The translations under genes were made by a program, and so were the position numbers. Positions 8,801 through 17,101 of a stretch of DNA of 64,000 nucleotides are shown here, in pieces. Source of the stretch: a virus; IMG/VR virus record IMGVR_UViG_3300032249_001192, positions 1 to 64,000 of that record; one strand, 5' to 3'. How positions within the stretch are numbered: the stretch's first letter is position 1; every line of letters starts with the position of its first letter. The notes below the pieces were generated by a model. That model did no database searches. It saw nothing but the letters and a program-made list of their open reading frames with translations, and was not told where the DNA came from.

Positions 8801-9203
8801 TATTAGTGATCCTTTGTTCCCACACTTCTGGAGATTCCATATATCCCAATACTATATATTTGATTCCATTTTTTTCACACCACTCTTGTTTGTCATGATC
8901 TCTTTTTTGAGACTTGAGAAAAGAAATTCTAGAATTATGATAGAATGGGATGAATTTATAATGCTGCTCTCCATGCACTTCTACTGACATCTTTAATAGA
9001 GGAATATAAAAGTCTAAATACAAAGTTTCCGATTTACGCAACGGTACTGGAACCTCCTCCAGTATTTGCATAGTTGGAAAATTTTTAGTCAGAATCTTTC
9101 TGGCTTCCAGATGAAAAGATGACTTATTTTGCATTTTACCCTTCGCAATGTAACCTGTCAAGTGCCAAGAATGAGAATTCCCATCCAAATCAACTATATT
9201 CAT
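8793..9203 (-). CDS. VSR/DUF559-like endonuclease-fold protein
   Basis: 136 aa. The central motif YLDFYIPLLKMSVEVHGEQH (residues ~66-85) has the Asp and EVHG-x-QH signature of very-short-patch-repair-like PD-(D/E)XK nucleases that use a Glu-Val-Asp/His-Gly-x-x-His block. The end has EKNGIKYIVLGYMESPE, resembling the strand and helix after the active site. EVHG instead of the common EVDG is a small deviation. It could be a nicking nuclease in repair or recombination, or a selfish endonuclease relative. It overlaps the RecA-like gene upstream by 4 bases. Confidence 0.72.
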   Translation of the reverse strand: MNIVDLDGNSHSWHLTGYIAKGKMQNKSSFHLEARKILTKNFPTMQILEEVPVPLRKSETLYLDFYIPLLKMSVEVHGEQHYKFIPFYHNSRISFLKSQKRDHDKQEWCEKNGIKYIVLGYMESPEVWEQRITNNE

Positions 9204-10222
9204 TTATTAATTCCTAACACTTCTTTTACAGCACTTTCAACAGCAGCATAAGCGGTAGGGTTTTCTAGTAGATAGTTTCTTACCTTTTCTGCTCCTTGGA
9301 ATTTAGGTTTGTCTTCTACTACAGTAATAGTATACCAAGCACCACCCTTATGAATAATGCCAACATCAGAAGCTAAATTGATAATTTCAGTACATTTATC
9401 AATACCTTGACCATATCTAATATAGCTAGTTGTTGTTGCTCCGGGTGGCCCTAATGCTGAACATATAACTTGCCATTCTATCTCTTGTCCTATTTGAGTA
9501 TTATCGGTACCTAGCAGCCAAGGCTTAAATGTTTTTGCTCTGAGTTTGATATCGGTCTGATATGCAATAGCCTGCCCAGACTTTTCCTTAAATTCTGCAC
9601 CATAGCCAGTTGGATTACCCATTAAGTGAGTAATGCCAATAACAATATTTTTATTAACCGGAATAACATTAGCGACCTTACGACAGAACTTAGCCAAAAG
9701 CTTGGCCCCGTCTGCTCTTTGCATTTTATCCATATCAGATGTAATTTCTGCTTCTGTACACAGTGCAGAGTACGAGTCTATGATTAGAACACATCCGGGA
9801 ATTTCATTAATAATTCTTTCTCCAATTTGCAAGTATTCTTCAGCGTGTAGAATCTTACCTTGCTGAGAACCTATTACATGAAATCTGGAAAGATCTAATG
9901 CTGGTATTCCTTCAAGATCTCTTTTCTTTAATCTACCTTCAATATTTAGGTAGTACACTTGACGACCTTCTTTAAAAGATCCATAAGCATATTCTAGCCT
10001 CTGTGCTGTTGCGGCAAAGTCTAGTGATGAGGTTGTTTTACCGCATTTGGGTTGTCCGGTAAGAACAACAAAACTACCCTCTGGTATTCCTCCGTTGAGA
10101 GCAATATCTAAAGCTGGACCAATAGGTATTGTTAAGATTTTTTTGTCTACAATAGCATTACCAGACAAAATAATCCCATCACCAAAATTCTTATTAACAT
10201 CTTCTTTTAGCGTTGTAGCCAT
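9200..10222 (-). CDS. RecA/UvsX-like recombinase
   Basis: 340 aa. Strand-exchange ATPase of the RecA fold used in phage recombination and replication restart. The core opens with IPIGPALDIALNGGIPEGS, then Walker A LTGQPKCGKTTSSLDFA near residues 52-68, Walker B CVLIIDSYSALCTEAE near 140, and ITHLMGNPTGYGAEFKEKSG (L2-like loop region). The C-terminal segment resembles T4 UvsX/cyanophage UvsX-type proteins more than bacterial RecA, which has a longer C-terminal domain. The overlaps on both sides are 1-4 bases. No UvsY-like mediator is recognised. Confidence 0.88.
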   Translation of the reverse strand: MATTLKEDVNKNFGDGIILSGNAIVDKKILTIPIGPALDIALNGGIPEGSFVVLTGQPKCGKTTSSLDFAATAQRLEYAYGSFKEGRQVYYLNIEGRLKKRDLEGIPALDLSRFHVIGSQQGKILHAEEYLQIGERIINEIPGCVLIIDSYSALCTEAEITSDMDKMQRADGAKLLAKFCRKVANVIPVNKNIVIGITHLMGNPTGYGAEFKEKSGQAIAYQTDIKLRAKTFKPWLLGTDNTQIGQEIEWQVICSALGPPGATTTSYIRYGQGIDKCTEIINLASDVGIIHKGGAWYTITVVEDKPKFQGAEKVRNYLLENPTAYAAVESAVKEVLGINK

Positions 10223-10641
10223 TATTCTAAGTCTCGTAGTTTGGAAATGATATTTGGTTTACTGTTATTAACTTTTCTATGTACTATGTTTTCTTTACGA
10301 TCATAATCCGTAGATAATTCTGTGTTCTCCTGCTCTACTATTTTCTGGTATTGATCTATAATAGCCAGAAGGTGTGGCGCTCGCAAAGAGTAAATCTTGA
10401 CTGACTTTACATCATTTAGAGCTTTTATAATAGCTTTAGGATGATATTTTTTAAGTAGCTTATTTGCTGATCCTATTTGGTTTCTATAATAGGTTGACCA
10501 TTCCTTAGTCAGCCAGAACCTATAGTGTAAGTCCTTGCCATTTAATTTAGCTTTATGCTCACATATTATCTCTGTAATATACTGAGCAGCGGACACATCC
10601 TTACCGTTAGAATACCTGGAAGGATATTGTATTTTATTCAT
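10222..10641 (-). CDS. Uncharacterised protein, 139 aa (replication operon)
   Basis: Basic protein with DVSAAQYITEIICEHKAK and YRFWLTKEWSTYYRNQIGSA segments followed by LLKKYHPKAIIKALNDVKS. This reads like a small helical DNA-associated or loader protein, but no family is recognised. It shares a one-base overlap with both the RecA-like gene (stop/start) and the upstream HTH-like ORF. Genes in this slot of other phages are often helicase loaders, which is only a positional guess here. Confidence 0.6.
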   Translation of the reverse strand: MNKIQYPSRYSNGKDVSAAQYITEIICEHKAKLNGKDLHYRFWLTKEWSTYYRNQIGSANKLLKKYHPKAIIKALNDVKSVKIYSLRAPHLLAIIDQYQKIVEQENTELSTDYDRKENIVHRKVNNSKPNIISKLRDLE

Positions 10642-10964
10642 TACTTGGACTTGTTTGGCCTAAAGATATTTTTATCTTGATTTCTTCCTGGTGATGATTC
10701 TGCTTGCTTTCTTGTCTCGTCTGCAACAGTCGAAGCGTCTTTGGTCATAATTGCCACATTGTTTAATTTCTTACCAGATGTGTGGGTAATCATTAAATTT
10801 TTAGGATTAGTTTTTGGTGCCGCAACTGCCTGAACTGTTGTTTCTAGTGCTTCGCTGATCTGCTTTTCTGATACTCCTAATTCAGATGATATTTTATTAA
10901 TATCTTCACCAATATGATTAAGCCACAGAATAGCGTACTTATTTACCTTGCTTAATTTAGCCAT
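10641..10964 (-). CDS. Small HTH-like protein, 107 aa
   Basis: The ATG at 10964 is preferred over the longer frame (start 10997) because it forms a TGATG overlap with the upstream stop and has an AGAGAGAAG Shine-Dalgarno, while the longer start has none. The segment YAILWLNHIGEDINKISSELGVSEKQISEALE (read in parts) looks like a helix-turn-helix of the sigma/terminase-small-subunit type. The remainder is polar and basic. It could be a DNA-binding regulator; the family is not recognised. Confidence 0.6.
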   Translation of the reverse strand: MAKLSKVNKYAILWLNHIGEDINKISSELGVSEKQISEALETTVQAVAAPKTNPKNLMITHTSGKKLNNVAIMTKDASTVADETRKQAESSPGRNQDKNIFRPNKSK

Positions 10965-11344
10965 CAAATCTTCTCTCTTTCTGCTTTGTTGAGCCATAAT
11001 AAATTTTTGGAACTAAGGAATTGTAGATAGTATTCAAATACTGCTGGGCTTACTGGGGTAAAACGATTAGTAGGACGACAAGTGTTATCAACAATGCTAG
11101 AAGACTTATCTTCTCCTAATTGAGATATTGGATTATATAACTTATTGTTTGTTGATAGTCGTATAAAATACTGTATAGGACTATTGATCTTCGTAATTTT
11201 TTTAGCTAGCACCTTATTGCTATCAATAGTAAGCATAGGATTACCATTTGAATCGATGTGATCTTCATCTCCAACTAAACAATAGAACTTGTAGTCCGTT
11301 GTTTCTTGCTTGTTGTTATCAATAGTAAAAATAAAATCACTCAT
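10964..11344 (-). CDS. Paralogue A of a tandem pair, 126 aa, unknown function
   Basis: Start moved to ATG 11344 (MSDFIFTIDNN), which overlaps the upstream gene by 8 bases; the longer frame would overlap it by 164. The body shows FYCLVGDEDHIDSNGNP, VLAKKI, YFIRLSTNNKLYNPIS and YLQFLSSKNLLWLNKAERE. The same blocks in the same order occur in the gene at 12035-12433, so the two are diverged duplicates separated by two other genes. The fold is probably alpha/beta; no catalytic motif is apparent. Confidence 0.68.
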   Translation of the reverse strand: MSDFIFTIDNNKQETTDYKFYCLVGDEDHIDSNGNPMLTIDSNKVLAKKITKINSPIQYFIRLSTNNKLYNPISQLGEDKSSSIVDNTCRPTNRFTPVSPAVFEYYLQFLSSKNLLWLNKAEREKI

Positions 11345-11681
11345 TTGTGTCTGATGCTTTCTCTGTTGCTTCTTTGTCTGATTCCATAATACATTTCTGT
11401 AGTCTGTCAAAGAACCCTGCCATGTACTCATGATAGTTTTTGTTCTGTGGTACGGGAACGTGGTAGTTCTGTTTGCAAATTTCATTAATTCCCACAACAT
11501 TGCCAGTCTCGTCTTGCTCTAAGACCTTGGCATTTACAGTAATCACAAGTTCATGAGGGCACTCTAAAAGTTTATCATATTCTTGACTAATCTCATTTGC
11601 TAATGAGTTTTGTTTTAATATACTCTCTAATGCAGCATCTATGACTCTTTTTTCTTCTTCCGAAATATTTTTTTCTGTCAT
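11337..11681 (-). CDS. Uncharacterised acidic protein, 114 aa
   Basis: The ATG at 11681 is preferred: it forms a TAATG overlap with the upstream stop and has GGAC upstream, whereas the in-frame ATG at 11693 has no ribosome site. The protein starts with charged helix KNISEEEKRVIDAALESIL, then a strand-like core HELVITVNAKVLEQDETGNVV, and ends YMAGFFDRLQKCIMES plus a Glu/Lys tail. No family recognised. It sits between the FmdB-like zinc ribbon gene and paralogue A. Confidence 0.6.
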   Translation of the reverse strand: MTEKNISEEEKRVIDAALESILKQNSLANEISQEYDKLLECPHELVITVNAKVLEQDETGNVVGINEICKQNYHVPVPQNKNYHEYMAGFFDRLQKCIMESDKEATEKASDTNE

Positions 11682-12031
11682 TATTTTGTCCATTTGGTTT
11701 TTGTTTTAGGTTTTTTAATTTGTGACATTCCTTTTGGGAGATTTGCTATTTCTTCGGGATCTTTATATGAATTATGTTTTTCTTGTAAAGACATTCTCTG
11801 GTCATCACTTAAAGAGTCTCTATTACGATTAGCTAGATCTCCTAATGTTTTCAATTCACTAGAATGTTTCTTAATAGAACAAGAGACATTTATAACATCG
11901 TCTTCATAAGATCTGTCTGTGTTTTTTGCAGAACAGTGTTGACACTTGGGGTGTTCTTTATAGTCTGAAAAACTAGCAAATAACTCAAATTTTTTTTCGC
12001 ACTTATTGCATATATATGTATATGTTGGCAT
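11681..12031 (-). CDS. FmdB-type zinc-ribbon protein
   Basis: 116 aa. The N-terminus MPTYTYICNKCEKKFELF with a second pair KCQHC about 20 residues on is the classic FmdB/putative regulatory zinc ribbon (two CxxC knuckles). A charged helical tail ending in a Lys-rich stretch (KKPKTKTKWTK) follows, consistent with nucleic-acid binding. FmdB-like ribbons are common in phages, and their function is usually unproven. It lies between the two tandem paralogues. Confidence 0.78.
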   Translation of the reverse strand: MPTYTYICNKCEKKFELFASFSDYKEHPKCQHCSAKNTDRSYEDDVINVSCSIKKHSSELKTLGDLANRNRDSLSDDQRMSLQEKHNSYKDPEEIANLPKGMSQIKKPKTKTKWTK

Positions 12032-12034
12032 AGA

Positions 12035-12433
12035 CTACTTTGTATCTCTCTCTATTTCTTTTAACCAAACAATATTCATTGTGTTTAAAAATTGCAGATA
12101 TTTATCAAATATGATTTTGTTTACTTCCTTAAAAACCCATTCTGTTTTGCACACTTGTGTGATAATGTTGTGTTTCTTATCTTTAATCTTATGGTACTGA
12201 ATAGGATTATACACTTCACCAGTAGGGCTGATCTTTATATAGTACCTGTAATACTGACTAACGCTACTAAAATGTTTAGGTTTTTTATTTTGTATACACT
12301 TAGCAACAATATGTGTAGAAGACGGGTCGGATAATCTTGATCTGTCATTATCATCAATAAAATCCTCATTACCCCTTAAACAAAAGTACATTTCTGTATC
12401 TTTATCTTGTTTAGCTCGAAATATGTGTTCCAT
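12035..12433 (-). CDS. Paralogue B of a tandem pair, 132 aa, unknown function
   Basis: Shares with 10964-11344 the blocks MYFCLRGNEDFIDDND, HIVAKCI, YYIKISPTGEVYNPI and YLQFLNTMNIVWLKEIERD. Length and order are the same, so it is a duplicate that has diverged strongly. Its start overlaps the HNH gene by 23 bases. The conserved G-[DN]-ED-x-ID-[DS] and Y-NPI patterns may mark a ligand site. Function unknown. Confidence 0.68.
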   Translation of the reverse strand: MEHIFRAKQDKDTEMYFCLRGNEDFIDDNDRSRLSDPSSTHIVAKCIQNKKPKHFSSVSQYYRYYIKISPTGEVYNPIQYHKIKDKKHNIITQVCKTEWVFKEVNKIIFDKYLQFLNTMNIVWLKEIERDTK

Positions 12434-13028
12434 TACTTTTCTCGTGGTGAATAAACGGTTCCCACTCTGATAATACCTGAGTGTTATCTATACTAGACAA
12501 TTCCTTATACCAAGGCAAGTACTCTACTGAGTATTTCGGCTCAACAGGAGATTGTAGTAGTGTCATTCCTGCTTCGTTCGGTGTTTTATTGCCTTTTTTA
12601 TGGTTACACGGTCTACAGGCAGTTACTATATTATGCCAATTAGTAGATGCTTTTCTGTTTGGGGCATATCTACTTTTAGGTATAATATGATCATACGTTA
12701 ATTGAGCATTAGAGCACTTTTGCCCACAATATTGACATGTAAAATTATCTCTAATAAATAGATTATGTCTAGAAAAATTAATCTTTCTACCGTAGAGATT
12801 AAAATATCTGATTGTTCTAGCAACAGATGGAACTGGAAATCTTTTCCCATTTGGACCATGAATATTTTTGTCTTTATAATAGTCTAGTATTTCAATACCA
12901 TAACTACTATCATTTTCATATTTCATAGACCAGACAATAGCCCTCCGCCAAGAGATAATGCGCAGAGGGGTCATGTCCGCATTTAATAATAAACACTTAC
13001 TGTGTTCAGCTTTGTTGCTCATAACCAT
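12411..13028 (-). CDS. HNH endonuclease
   Basis: 205 aa. HNH nuclease of the bacterial/phage McrA-like type: NFTCQYCGQKCSNAQLTYDH gives the first CxxC and the His of the Asp-His pair, DHIIPKSR follows, then NIVTACRPCNHKKGNKTP supplies the second zinc pair (CRPC) and the final His. The N-terminal half (CLLLNADMTPLRIISWRRAI) is the typical lead-in of this phage/bacterial family. The ATG at 13028 or 13022 could start it. It overlaps phoH by 23 bases. It may be a free-standing homing nuclease or a packaging/recombination enzyme. Confidence 0.85.
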   Translation of the reverse strand: MVMSNKAEHSKCLLLNADMTPLRIISWRRAIVWSMKYENDSSYGIEILDYYKDKNIHGPNGKRFPVPSVARTIRYFNLYGRKINFSRHNLFIRDNFTCQYCGQKCSNAQLTYDHIIPKSRYAPNRKASTNWHNIVTACRPCNHKKGNKTPNEAGMTLLQSPVEPKYSVEYLPWYKELSSIDNTQVLSEWEPFIHHEKSNGTHISS

Positions 13029-13737
13029 CTAGTTTAGATAAGATCTTAGCAATGATTGGATTACGCACTATATCACATGATTCTAGTCTGGCACAACCAA
13101 TCCCATCTATTCCATGCAAAGCTTCAATCATGCTAGCAAAACCACCCTGTAAATGTCTAGTTAAGTCCGACTGACCAACATCTCCAGTTAGTACCATTTT
13201 ACTATCTGTGCCTGTGCGAGTTATTAACATTTTAAGCTGTTCGTAGGAAGAATTTTGACACTCATCTGCGACAATAAAAGCATTATGAAAATTACGACCT
13301 CTCATTAAACCTAATGGAACAACTTCAATTTTATTGTTTAGCTTTAAAGATGTATACTGAGCAGTTGATATAAAGTAGTTGACTTCATCAAGAACAGGCA
13401 GAAGATATGGATGTAATTTTTCTTCTGCTGATCCTGGAAGATAACCGATCTTTTCTCCTGCTTCAATTATAGGCCGAGTTATGATAATTTTCTTTACTTT
13501 TTCGTCAAGAAGATACTCTATAGCCATACCTATAGCAATGTGTGTTTTCCCACTACCTGCTAAACCTTGACAAAAGGTTATTGTATTTTCTGCTATGGTT
13601 CTAATATACTCTTTTTGATTTTCGCTTCTTGGCCTTAATCTATTTCTGTATACATTAACAACCTGCGTAGGCTCCAGAGGATTGGTAAGATTTATTACTT
13701 TGGACTTCTTTTTGGCAGTTTTGTTGTTTTTTCTCAA
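13006..13737 (-). CDS. phoH: PhoH-like ATPase
   Basis: PhoH family P-loop ATPase/putative RNA helicase common in aquatic phages. Walker A is FCQGLAGSGKTHIAIG; Walker B region is NAFIVADECQNSSYEQLKML; the sensor-like VLTGDVGQSDL and TRTGTDSKM segments follow. I place the start at TTG 13737 (243 aa, MRKNNKTAKKK...), preceded by AAAGGA with 6-base spacing. The longer frame also starts with TTG (13773) and lacks a ribosome site. A GGTGTATT element lies ~50 bases upstream, suggesting its own promoter. Biological role in phages remains unproven. Confidence 0.9.
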   Translation of the reverse strand: MRKNNKTAKKKSKVINLTNPLEPTQVVNVYRNRLRPRSENQKEYIRTIAENTITFCQGLAGSGKTHIAIGMAIEYLLDEKVKKIIITRPIIEAGEKIGYLPGSAEEKLHPYLLPVLDEVNYFISTAQYTSLKLNNKIEVVPLGLMRGRNFHNAFIVADECQNSSYEQLKMLITRTGTDSKMVLTGDVGQSDLTRHLQGGFASMIEALHGIDGIGCARLESCDIVRNPIIAKILSKLDGYEQQS

Positions 13738-13785
13738 GAGTATTCCTTTGTAAAAACGGAGTATAATTACCAATTATGCATTAAT

Positions 13786-13793
13786 AATACACC
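13786..13793 (-). promoter_or_regulatory. GGTGTATWW element upstream of phoH
   Basis: In the short gap between dUTPase and PhoH, the minus strand reads GGTGTATTATTAATG. It is one of seven copies of the motif found at gene starts in this window. It lies about 50 bases before the TTG start of phoH. Probably the -10-like core of a phage promoter. Confidence 0.5.
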
Positions 13794-13808
13794 ATTGTTA
13801 ACTTAATA

Positions 13809-14234
13809 TTATTTGCCGCTAGAACCAAAACCGCTGACGGATCTTGAGGTTTCTCCTAAGCTATTAGCCTCTTGAAATATAACAGAATGATAGGTTTCAA
13901 AAATAATCTGCGCTATCCTATCACCACATGAAATTTTGAACATATTGTTTTGATCAGTATTGTACAACACCACCCCTATTTCTCCTCTATAGCCGGGATC
14001 TATAACCCCAGCCAAGACATCTATACCATTTTTAAATGCTAGTCCAGAACGTGGTGCTATGCGACCATAGACACCACTGGGCATCGAGATAGATATACCT
14101 GTGCGAACCAGTTTTCTGGTTAGTGGAAAAATAACCATATCTTCTATAGAATATAGATCAGCACCAGCATCATCAGCATTTGCTCTTAATGGAGTTCTAG
14201 CTAATGGATTTAGTTTTACAAAATCAATATTCAT
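13809..14234 (-). CDS. dut: dUTP diphosphatase (trimeric dUTPase)
   Basis: 141 aa from ATG 14234 (MNIDFVKLNP), 1 base after the RNR stop; the longer start at 14261 lies inside the RNR C-terminus. All five dUTPase motifs are present: ADDAGADLYS, PRSGLAFKNGI, AGVIDPGYRGEIGVVLYN, GDRIAQIIFE and the C-terminal SVSGFGSSGK. Hydrolyses dUTP to dUMP, preventing uracil incorporation and feeding thymidylate synthesis; it works with the dCMP deaminase upstream in the same operon. Confidence 0.95.
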   Translation of the reverse strand: MNIDFVKLNPLARTPLRANADDAGADLYSIEDMVIFPLTRKLVRTGISISMPSGVYGRIAPRSGLAFKNGIDVLAGVIDPGYRGEIGVVLYNTDQNNMFKISCGDRIAQIIFETYHSVIFQEANSLGETSRSVSGFGSSGK

Positions 14235-14235
14235 T

Positions 14236-16431
14236 TTATAGTAGACACGCTCCACCAGCACAACTAATTTCTTCTATTCCTGCTGTATTGTCTTCTAATT
14301 CTGATAATTGAGTGTAATCAACCTTAGTAAAGCCATTGAATAGATCACAATAGATTTTCCAGTTATATACGTCTTTCATGCAATATGTTAAGCGACGTAA
14401 ATCAGAATCAAAGTATTTACTAGCAAAATTTGTCATTTTCGTCATGAACTTTAGCTTATTTGCATCGTCTGTTTCTTTGGTTTGATTTAGGCTGATATAA
14501 TCACATGCTGCCCATAGATTATTATTAAAGGCATTCAAGCCTAACTCAATTAATCCAGAGCACCACAATGCAGCATCTCCATACTCCTTAACTATTTCTC
14601 TGCTGGTATAAACAGTAGTAAAAGGAGCCTGTGGATAATCTTTATCTCCGCTTTGTGGTATCAATGATATGCCAGCGAAATATTTTCTATTATCATAGAT
14701 AAACCTAGTAACACTTTCCCACTCATCCGGCTTAACTGTTACTGTATTGCTAACATTATGACTAAGATAGTCTTGTGTGCATAGTGATCTATTCTTTCCA
14801 GAATATACCCAATTTTTTTGAGTATCTTTAACAACCTTTAGCATCTCTACTGCCGGTAACTGATTCTTTAACTTTGCACCATCTGGTACTTCAATAGGAA
14901 ACTTAATGACCTCATCAGTATTATTAGCAGACCATGATGACTTTTCACACGCTTGTGGGTTTAGTTTCTTAAAGTATTGATATGGTGCTTCTAAGATATT
15001 CGCTTGAACGTGCCTAATATATCTTTTGGCGTGGTGCGGATGTATTCCAGAACTAGTACCAAGCATACTGCTGCTAGTTCCTTCTGGCTTTAAGCAAGTT
15101 ACTCTGGCTGCTTGATTAATACCTATAGCTTTAGCCATAAGCTTGTTCGTTTCAACAGCAATCTTTGCTCCATTCTTTAATGCTTTTTCTGTCAGTACAA
15201 GATCATGCTTTTCCATAGTACCAGTTAATGATACTCCTAATAAAGCTTCTCTTGCAAATATCTTACAGCTGGTGTCTCCAAGATAATCTAGTTTAGTAAA
15301 ACCTGCCTGTAAAGTACCGATAATAGCAGCTGCTTTACATCTCTCATAAAAATCTTCTTCATCTTCTATTGATGAGCAGTTGATTGTAGAAAGATTACAT
15401 CCTTGCCATCCGCTTTTGCCGCTTTCTTCATCAACGGGCCACATACCGACTTCAACGCAAGGATTAAATGTCATTTCTGTAGAATCACTCCAAATAAATC
15501 CTGGTTCTCCAAATTCTTTCACAGACTGCATTAAAGTATCAAACTCTTCATATGTTGTTGAATCTTTTATCAGGAGTGCTGAGTTATTACTTCTTGCTCT
15601 TTGTGGATTATCCATATACCAATTACCTGTTTTAGCCTTAGCCATTTCCGTATCGTCATGACTAAACAAAGCCAAAGAAGCACTTCGTCGAACACCACCA
15701 GAAAGAACCGCGTCACTACTATGCATAATAATATCATAAGCATCAATTGGTCTAAGCTTCTTTTGACCATTAGAGATGCATCTGTCTAGTAAGGTTCTGA
15801 TTTTTTCTAGTCCGTTAGCTAGGGGTTCGTATCCGGGAGCTTTGCCAACACCGGATGCTAATGATGACCCCTTTGGTCTAATATTGGAATAATCAAACAC
15901 TATATGACTATTCTTGTATTGTTTGAATTCTTCTACTGGCTTACTAAAGTAGGAACTTAGTAATACTCCAAGAGAATTTGCCCAGCCTTCTATGCTATCT
16001 TCAATTATATATTTTACTGCTTGATCTTCTTTAACATCATGTTCTAGCGATGGTAGCTTGGATATATGATGTTTTTGAACACTGAATCCAGTACCAGATC
16101 CACATAGTAGTAGCCAAAAACATTCTTGAAAAAACCTTAAACGATCACAGTATGAGCTTGTGCAATTATAGATTTTTGCATGTCGTTTTAGGATGGGTTC
16201 TCCACCAAATTGCAGTGCTCTTTGTGATCCAAGTACTTTTCTTTTGAGCATTAGCTCATATGCCCAGTCGATATCGTTTGCGATACCCTTATCGGTATAA
16301 AAGGAATGCATCATATTCTTAACACGATCTACTGCTTCTTTCCATGTTTCTCTGCGATTTTTATCTTCAATCCAACGAGCATATTTACTAACGAAAGTAT
16401 AGTTTTGTAATTCTTGCAGAGCTGACATCAT
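14236..16431 (-). CDS. nrdJ: Adenosylcobalamin-dependent ribonucleoside-triphosphate reductase (class II)
   Basis: 731-residue monomeric class II RNR (RTPR-like) converting NTPs to dNTPs without oxygen. Visible motifs: YNCTSSYCDR and LCGSGTGFSVQ near the N-terminal barrel, FNPCVEVGMWP with GCNLSTINCSS (active-site Cys region), CLKPEGTSSSMLGTSSGIHP (finger-loop/substrate region), and the C-terminal redox pair in SCAGGACLL. No N-terminal ATP-cone is obvious. Strong SD AGGAG is 6 bases before the ATG, lying within the small ORF upstream. B12 must come from the host or environment; no cobalamin gene is seen. Confidence 0.95.
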   Translation of the reverse strand: MMSALQELQNYTFVSKYARWIEDKNRRETWKEAVDRVKNMMHSFYTDKGIANDIDWAYELMLKRKVLGSQRALQFGGEPILKRHAKIYNCTSSYCDRLRFFQECFWLLLCGSGTGFSVQKHHISKLPSLEHDVKEDQAVKYIIEDSIEGWANSLGVLLSSYFSKPVEEFKQYKNSHIVFDYSNIRPKGSSLASGVGKAPGYEPLANGLEKIRTLLDRCISNGQKKLRPIDAYDIIMHSSDAVLSGGVRRSASLALFSHDDTEMAKAKTGNWYMDNPQRARSNNSALLIKDSTTYEEFDTLMQSVKEFGEPGFIWSDSTEMTFNPCVEVGMWPVDEESGKSGWQGCNLSTINCSSIEDEEDFYERCKAAAIIGTLQAGFTKLDYLGDTSCKIFAREALLGVSLTGTMEKHDLVLTEKALKNGAKIAVETNKLMAKAIGINQAARVTCLKPEGTSSSMLGTSSGIHPHHAKRYIRHVQANILEAPYQYFKKLNPQACEKSSWSANNTDEVIKFPIEVPDGAKLKNQLPAVEMLKVVKDTQKNWVYSGKNRSLCTQDYLSHNVSNTVTVKPDEWESVTRFIYDNRKYFAGISLIPQSGDKDYPQAPFTTVYTSREIVKEYGDAALWCSGLIELGLNAFNNNLWAACDYISLNQTKETDDANKLKFMTKMTNFASKYFDSDLRRLTYCMKDVYNWKIYCDLFNGFTKVDYTQLSELEDNTAGIEEISCAGGACLL

Positions 16432-16568
16432 GATCTCCTAGAGTTTAGAATCGCCGCTAGTCCGATTATTACGGCGGCGTGAAAAGAATAATTTATAGTG
16501 TCAATATTTGTATTAAAAAATCTTTGATACATATACACAACTGTTGAAATATAAAATGCGATAGACAT
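16428..16568 (-). CDS. Small membrane protein, 46 aa
   Basis: ATG 16568; stop TGA nested in the ATGATG at the RNR start, so translation of the two is likely coupled. The peptide has a hydrophobic N-terminus (IAFYISTVVYMY) and a second hydrophobic segment (AAVIIGLAAIL) before NSRRS, i.e. one or two membrane helices. It fills the only gap between the dCMP deaminase and RNR genes. Function unknown. It may instead be simply a leader ORF supplying the RNR ribosome site. Confidence 0.5.
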   Translation of the reverse strand: MSIAFYISTVVYMYQRFFNTNIDTINYSFHAAVIIGLAAILNSRRS

Positions 16569-16570
16569 AA

Positions 16571-17035
16571 TTATACACCGTTAATATTTTTAAGCCAAGA
16601 TAAATCTGGTTTAACTTTTACTATCTTAATACCGCTCATTTGTACGAACAAATCAAATCTTTTTTTGGCCTCTTCGTCAAATAAATGAGTACCATGATCA
16701 TCAGACATCACAACAGAAATAATACCTTCTTGCCATAAAGCCATAATACAATCATTACAGCTTTGACCAGTTACATATGCTATACCATTATCTGGCCTAA
16801 CAACACAATTACTTAGGGCATTTCTTTCTGCATGAATCATCCAAGGATATTTTTCTGGACGAGTCTTGGGAAGGTCATCATCATCTAATCCTCTAGGATA
16901 CCCATTGTATCCGACTCCAAGGATTCTGTTGTGCTGATCTGTGATTACACATCCGTGTTGAGTATGTATATCATGGCTACGCTGAGAAACAGCTTTAGCT
17001 AATCCTAAAAAATAATGATTCCAAGATGGTCGCAT
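16571..17035 (-). CDS. dCMP deaminase (zinc-dependent)
   Basis: 154 aa. Deaminates dCMP to dUMP for dTTP synthesis. Zinc site: HAERNALSN (His and catalytic Glu) and SCNDCIMAL (PCxxC-type pair, here CNDC preceded by Ser-Cys). The substrate/fold segment GVGYNGYPRGLDD is typical of phage and bacterial dCMP deaminases. It is the first gene after the sigma70-type promoter at 17073-17101 and so heads the whole leftward nucleotide/replication operon. No separate allosteric insertion is evident. Confidence 0.93.
   Translation of the reverse strand: MRPSWNHYFLGLAKAVSQRSHDIHTQHGCVITDQHNRILGVGYNGYPRGLDDDDLPKTRPEKYPWMIHAERNALSNCVVRPDNGIAYVTGQSCNDCIMALWQEGIISVVMSDDHGTHLFDEEAKKRFDLFVQMSGIKIVKVKPDLSWLKNINGV
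16572..16579 (-). promoter_or_regulatory. GGTGTATWW element before the small ORF and RNR
   Basis: Minus strand GGTGTATAATT overlaps the last codons of the dCMP deaminase gene and ends 3 bases before the ATG at 16568. Because it encodes Gly-Val-stop of the deaminase and lies so close to the start, it may be coincidental; it matches the motif seen at six other gene fronts. Confidence 0.3.
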
Positions 17036-17072
17036 AGTAATTATGTAAGTTTTGTGTGTGGCTTGATACTGT

Positions 17073-17101
17073 ATTGTATCTCGCGTCTTCTATGGTGTCA
17101 A
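17073..17101 (-). promoter_or_regulatory. Near-consensus sigma70 promoter for the replication/nucleotide operon
   Basis: Minus strand: -35 TTGACA (17101-17096), exactly 17 bases of spacer, -10 TACAAT (17078-17073). The deaminase ATG is 38 bases beyond the -10. Eleven of twelve consensus bases match. Host-polymerase recognition, and hence early expression of replication genes, is inferred. Confidence 0.85.

Noticed and set aside
13738-13773. N-terminal extension of PhoH to 13773
   Set aside because: It would also start with TTG, has no Shine-Dalgarno and lies between the promoter-like element and a well-placed AAAGGA site.
15570-15789. Small ORFs on both strands inside the RNR gene
   Set aside because: They are shadows of the RNR reading frame; no ribosome site and no recognisable domain.
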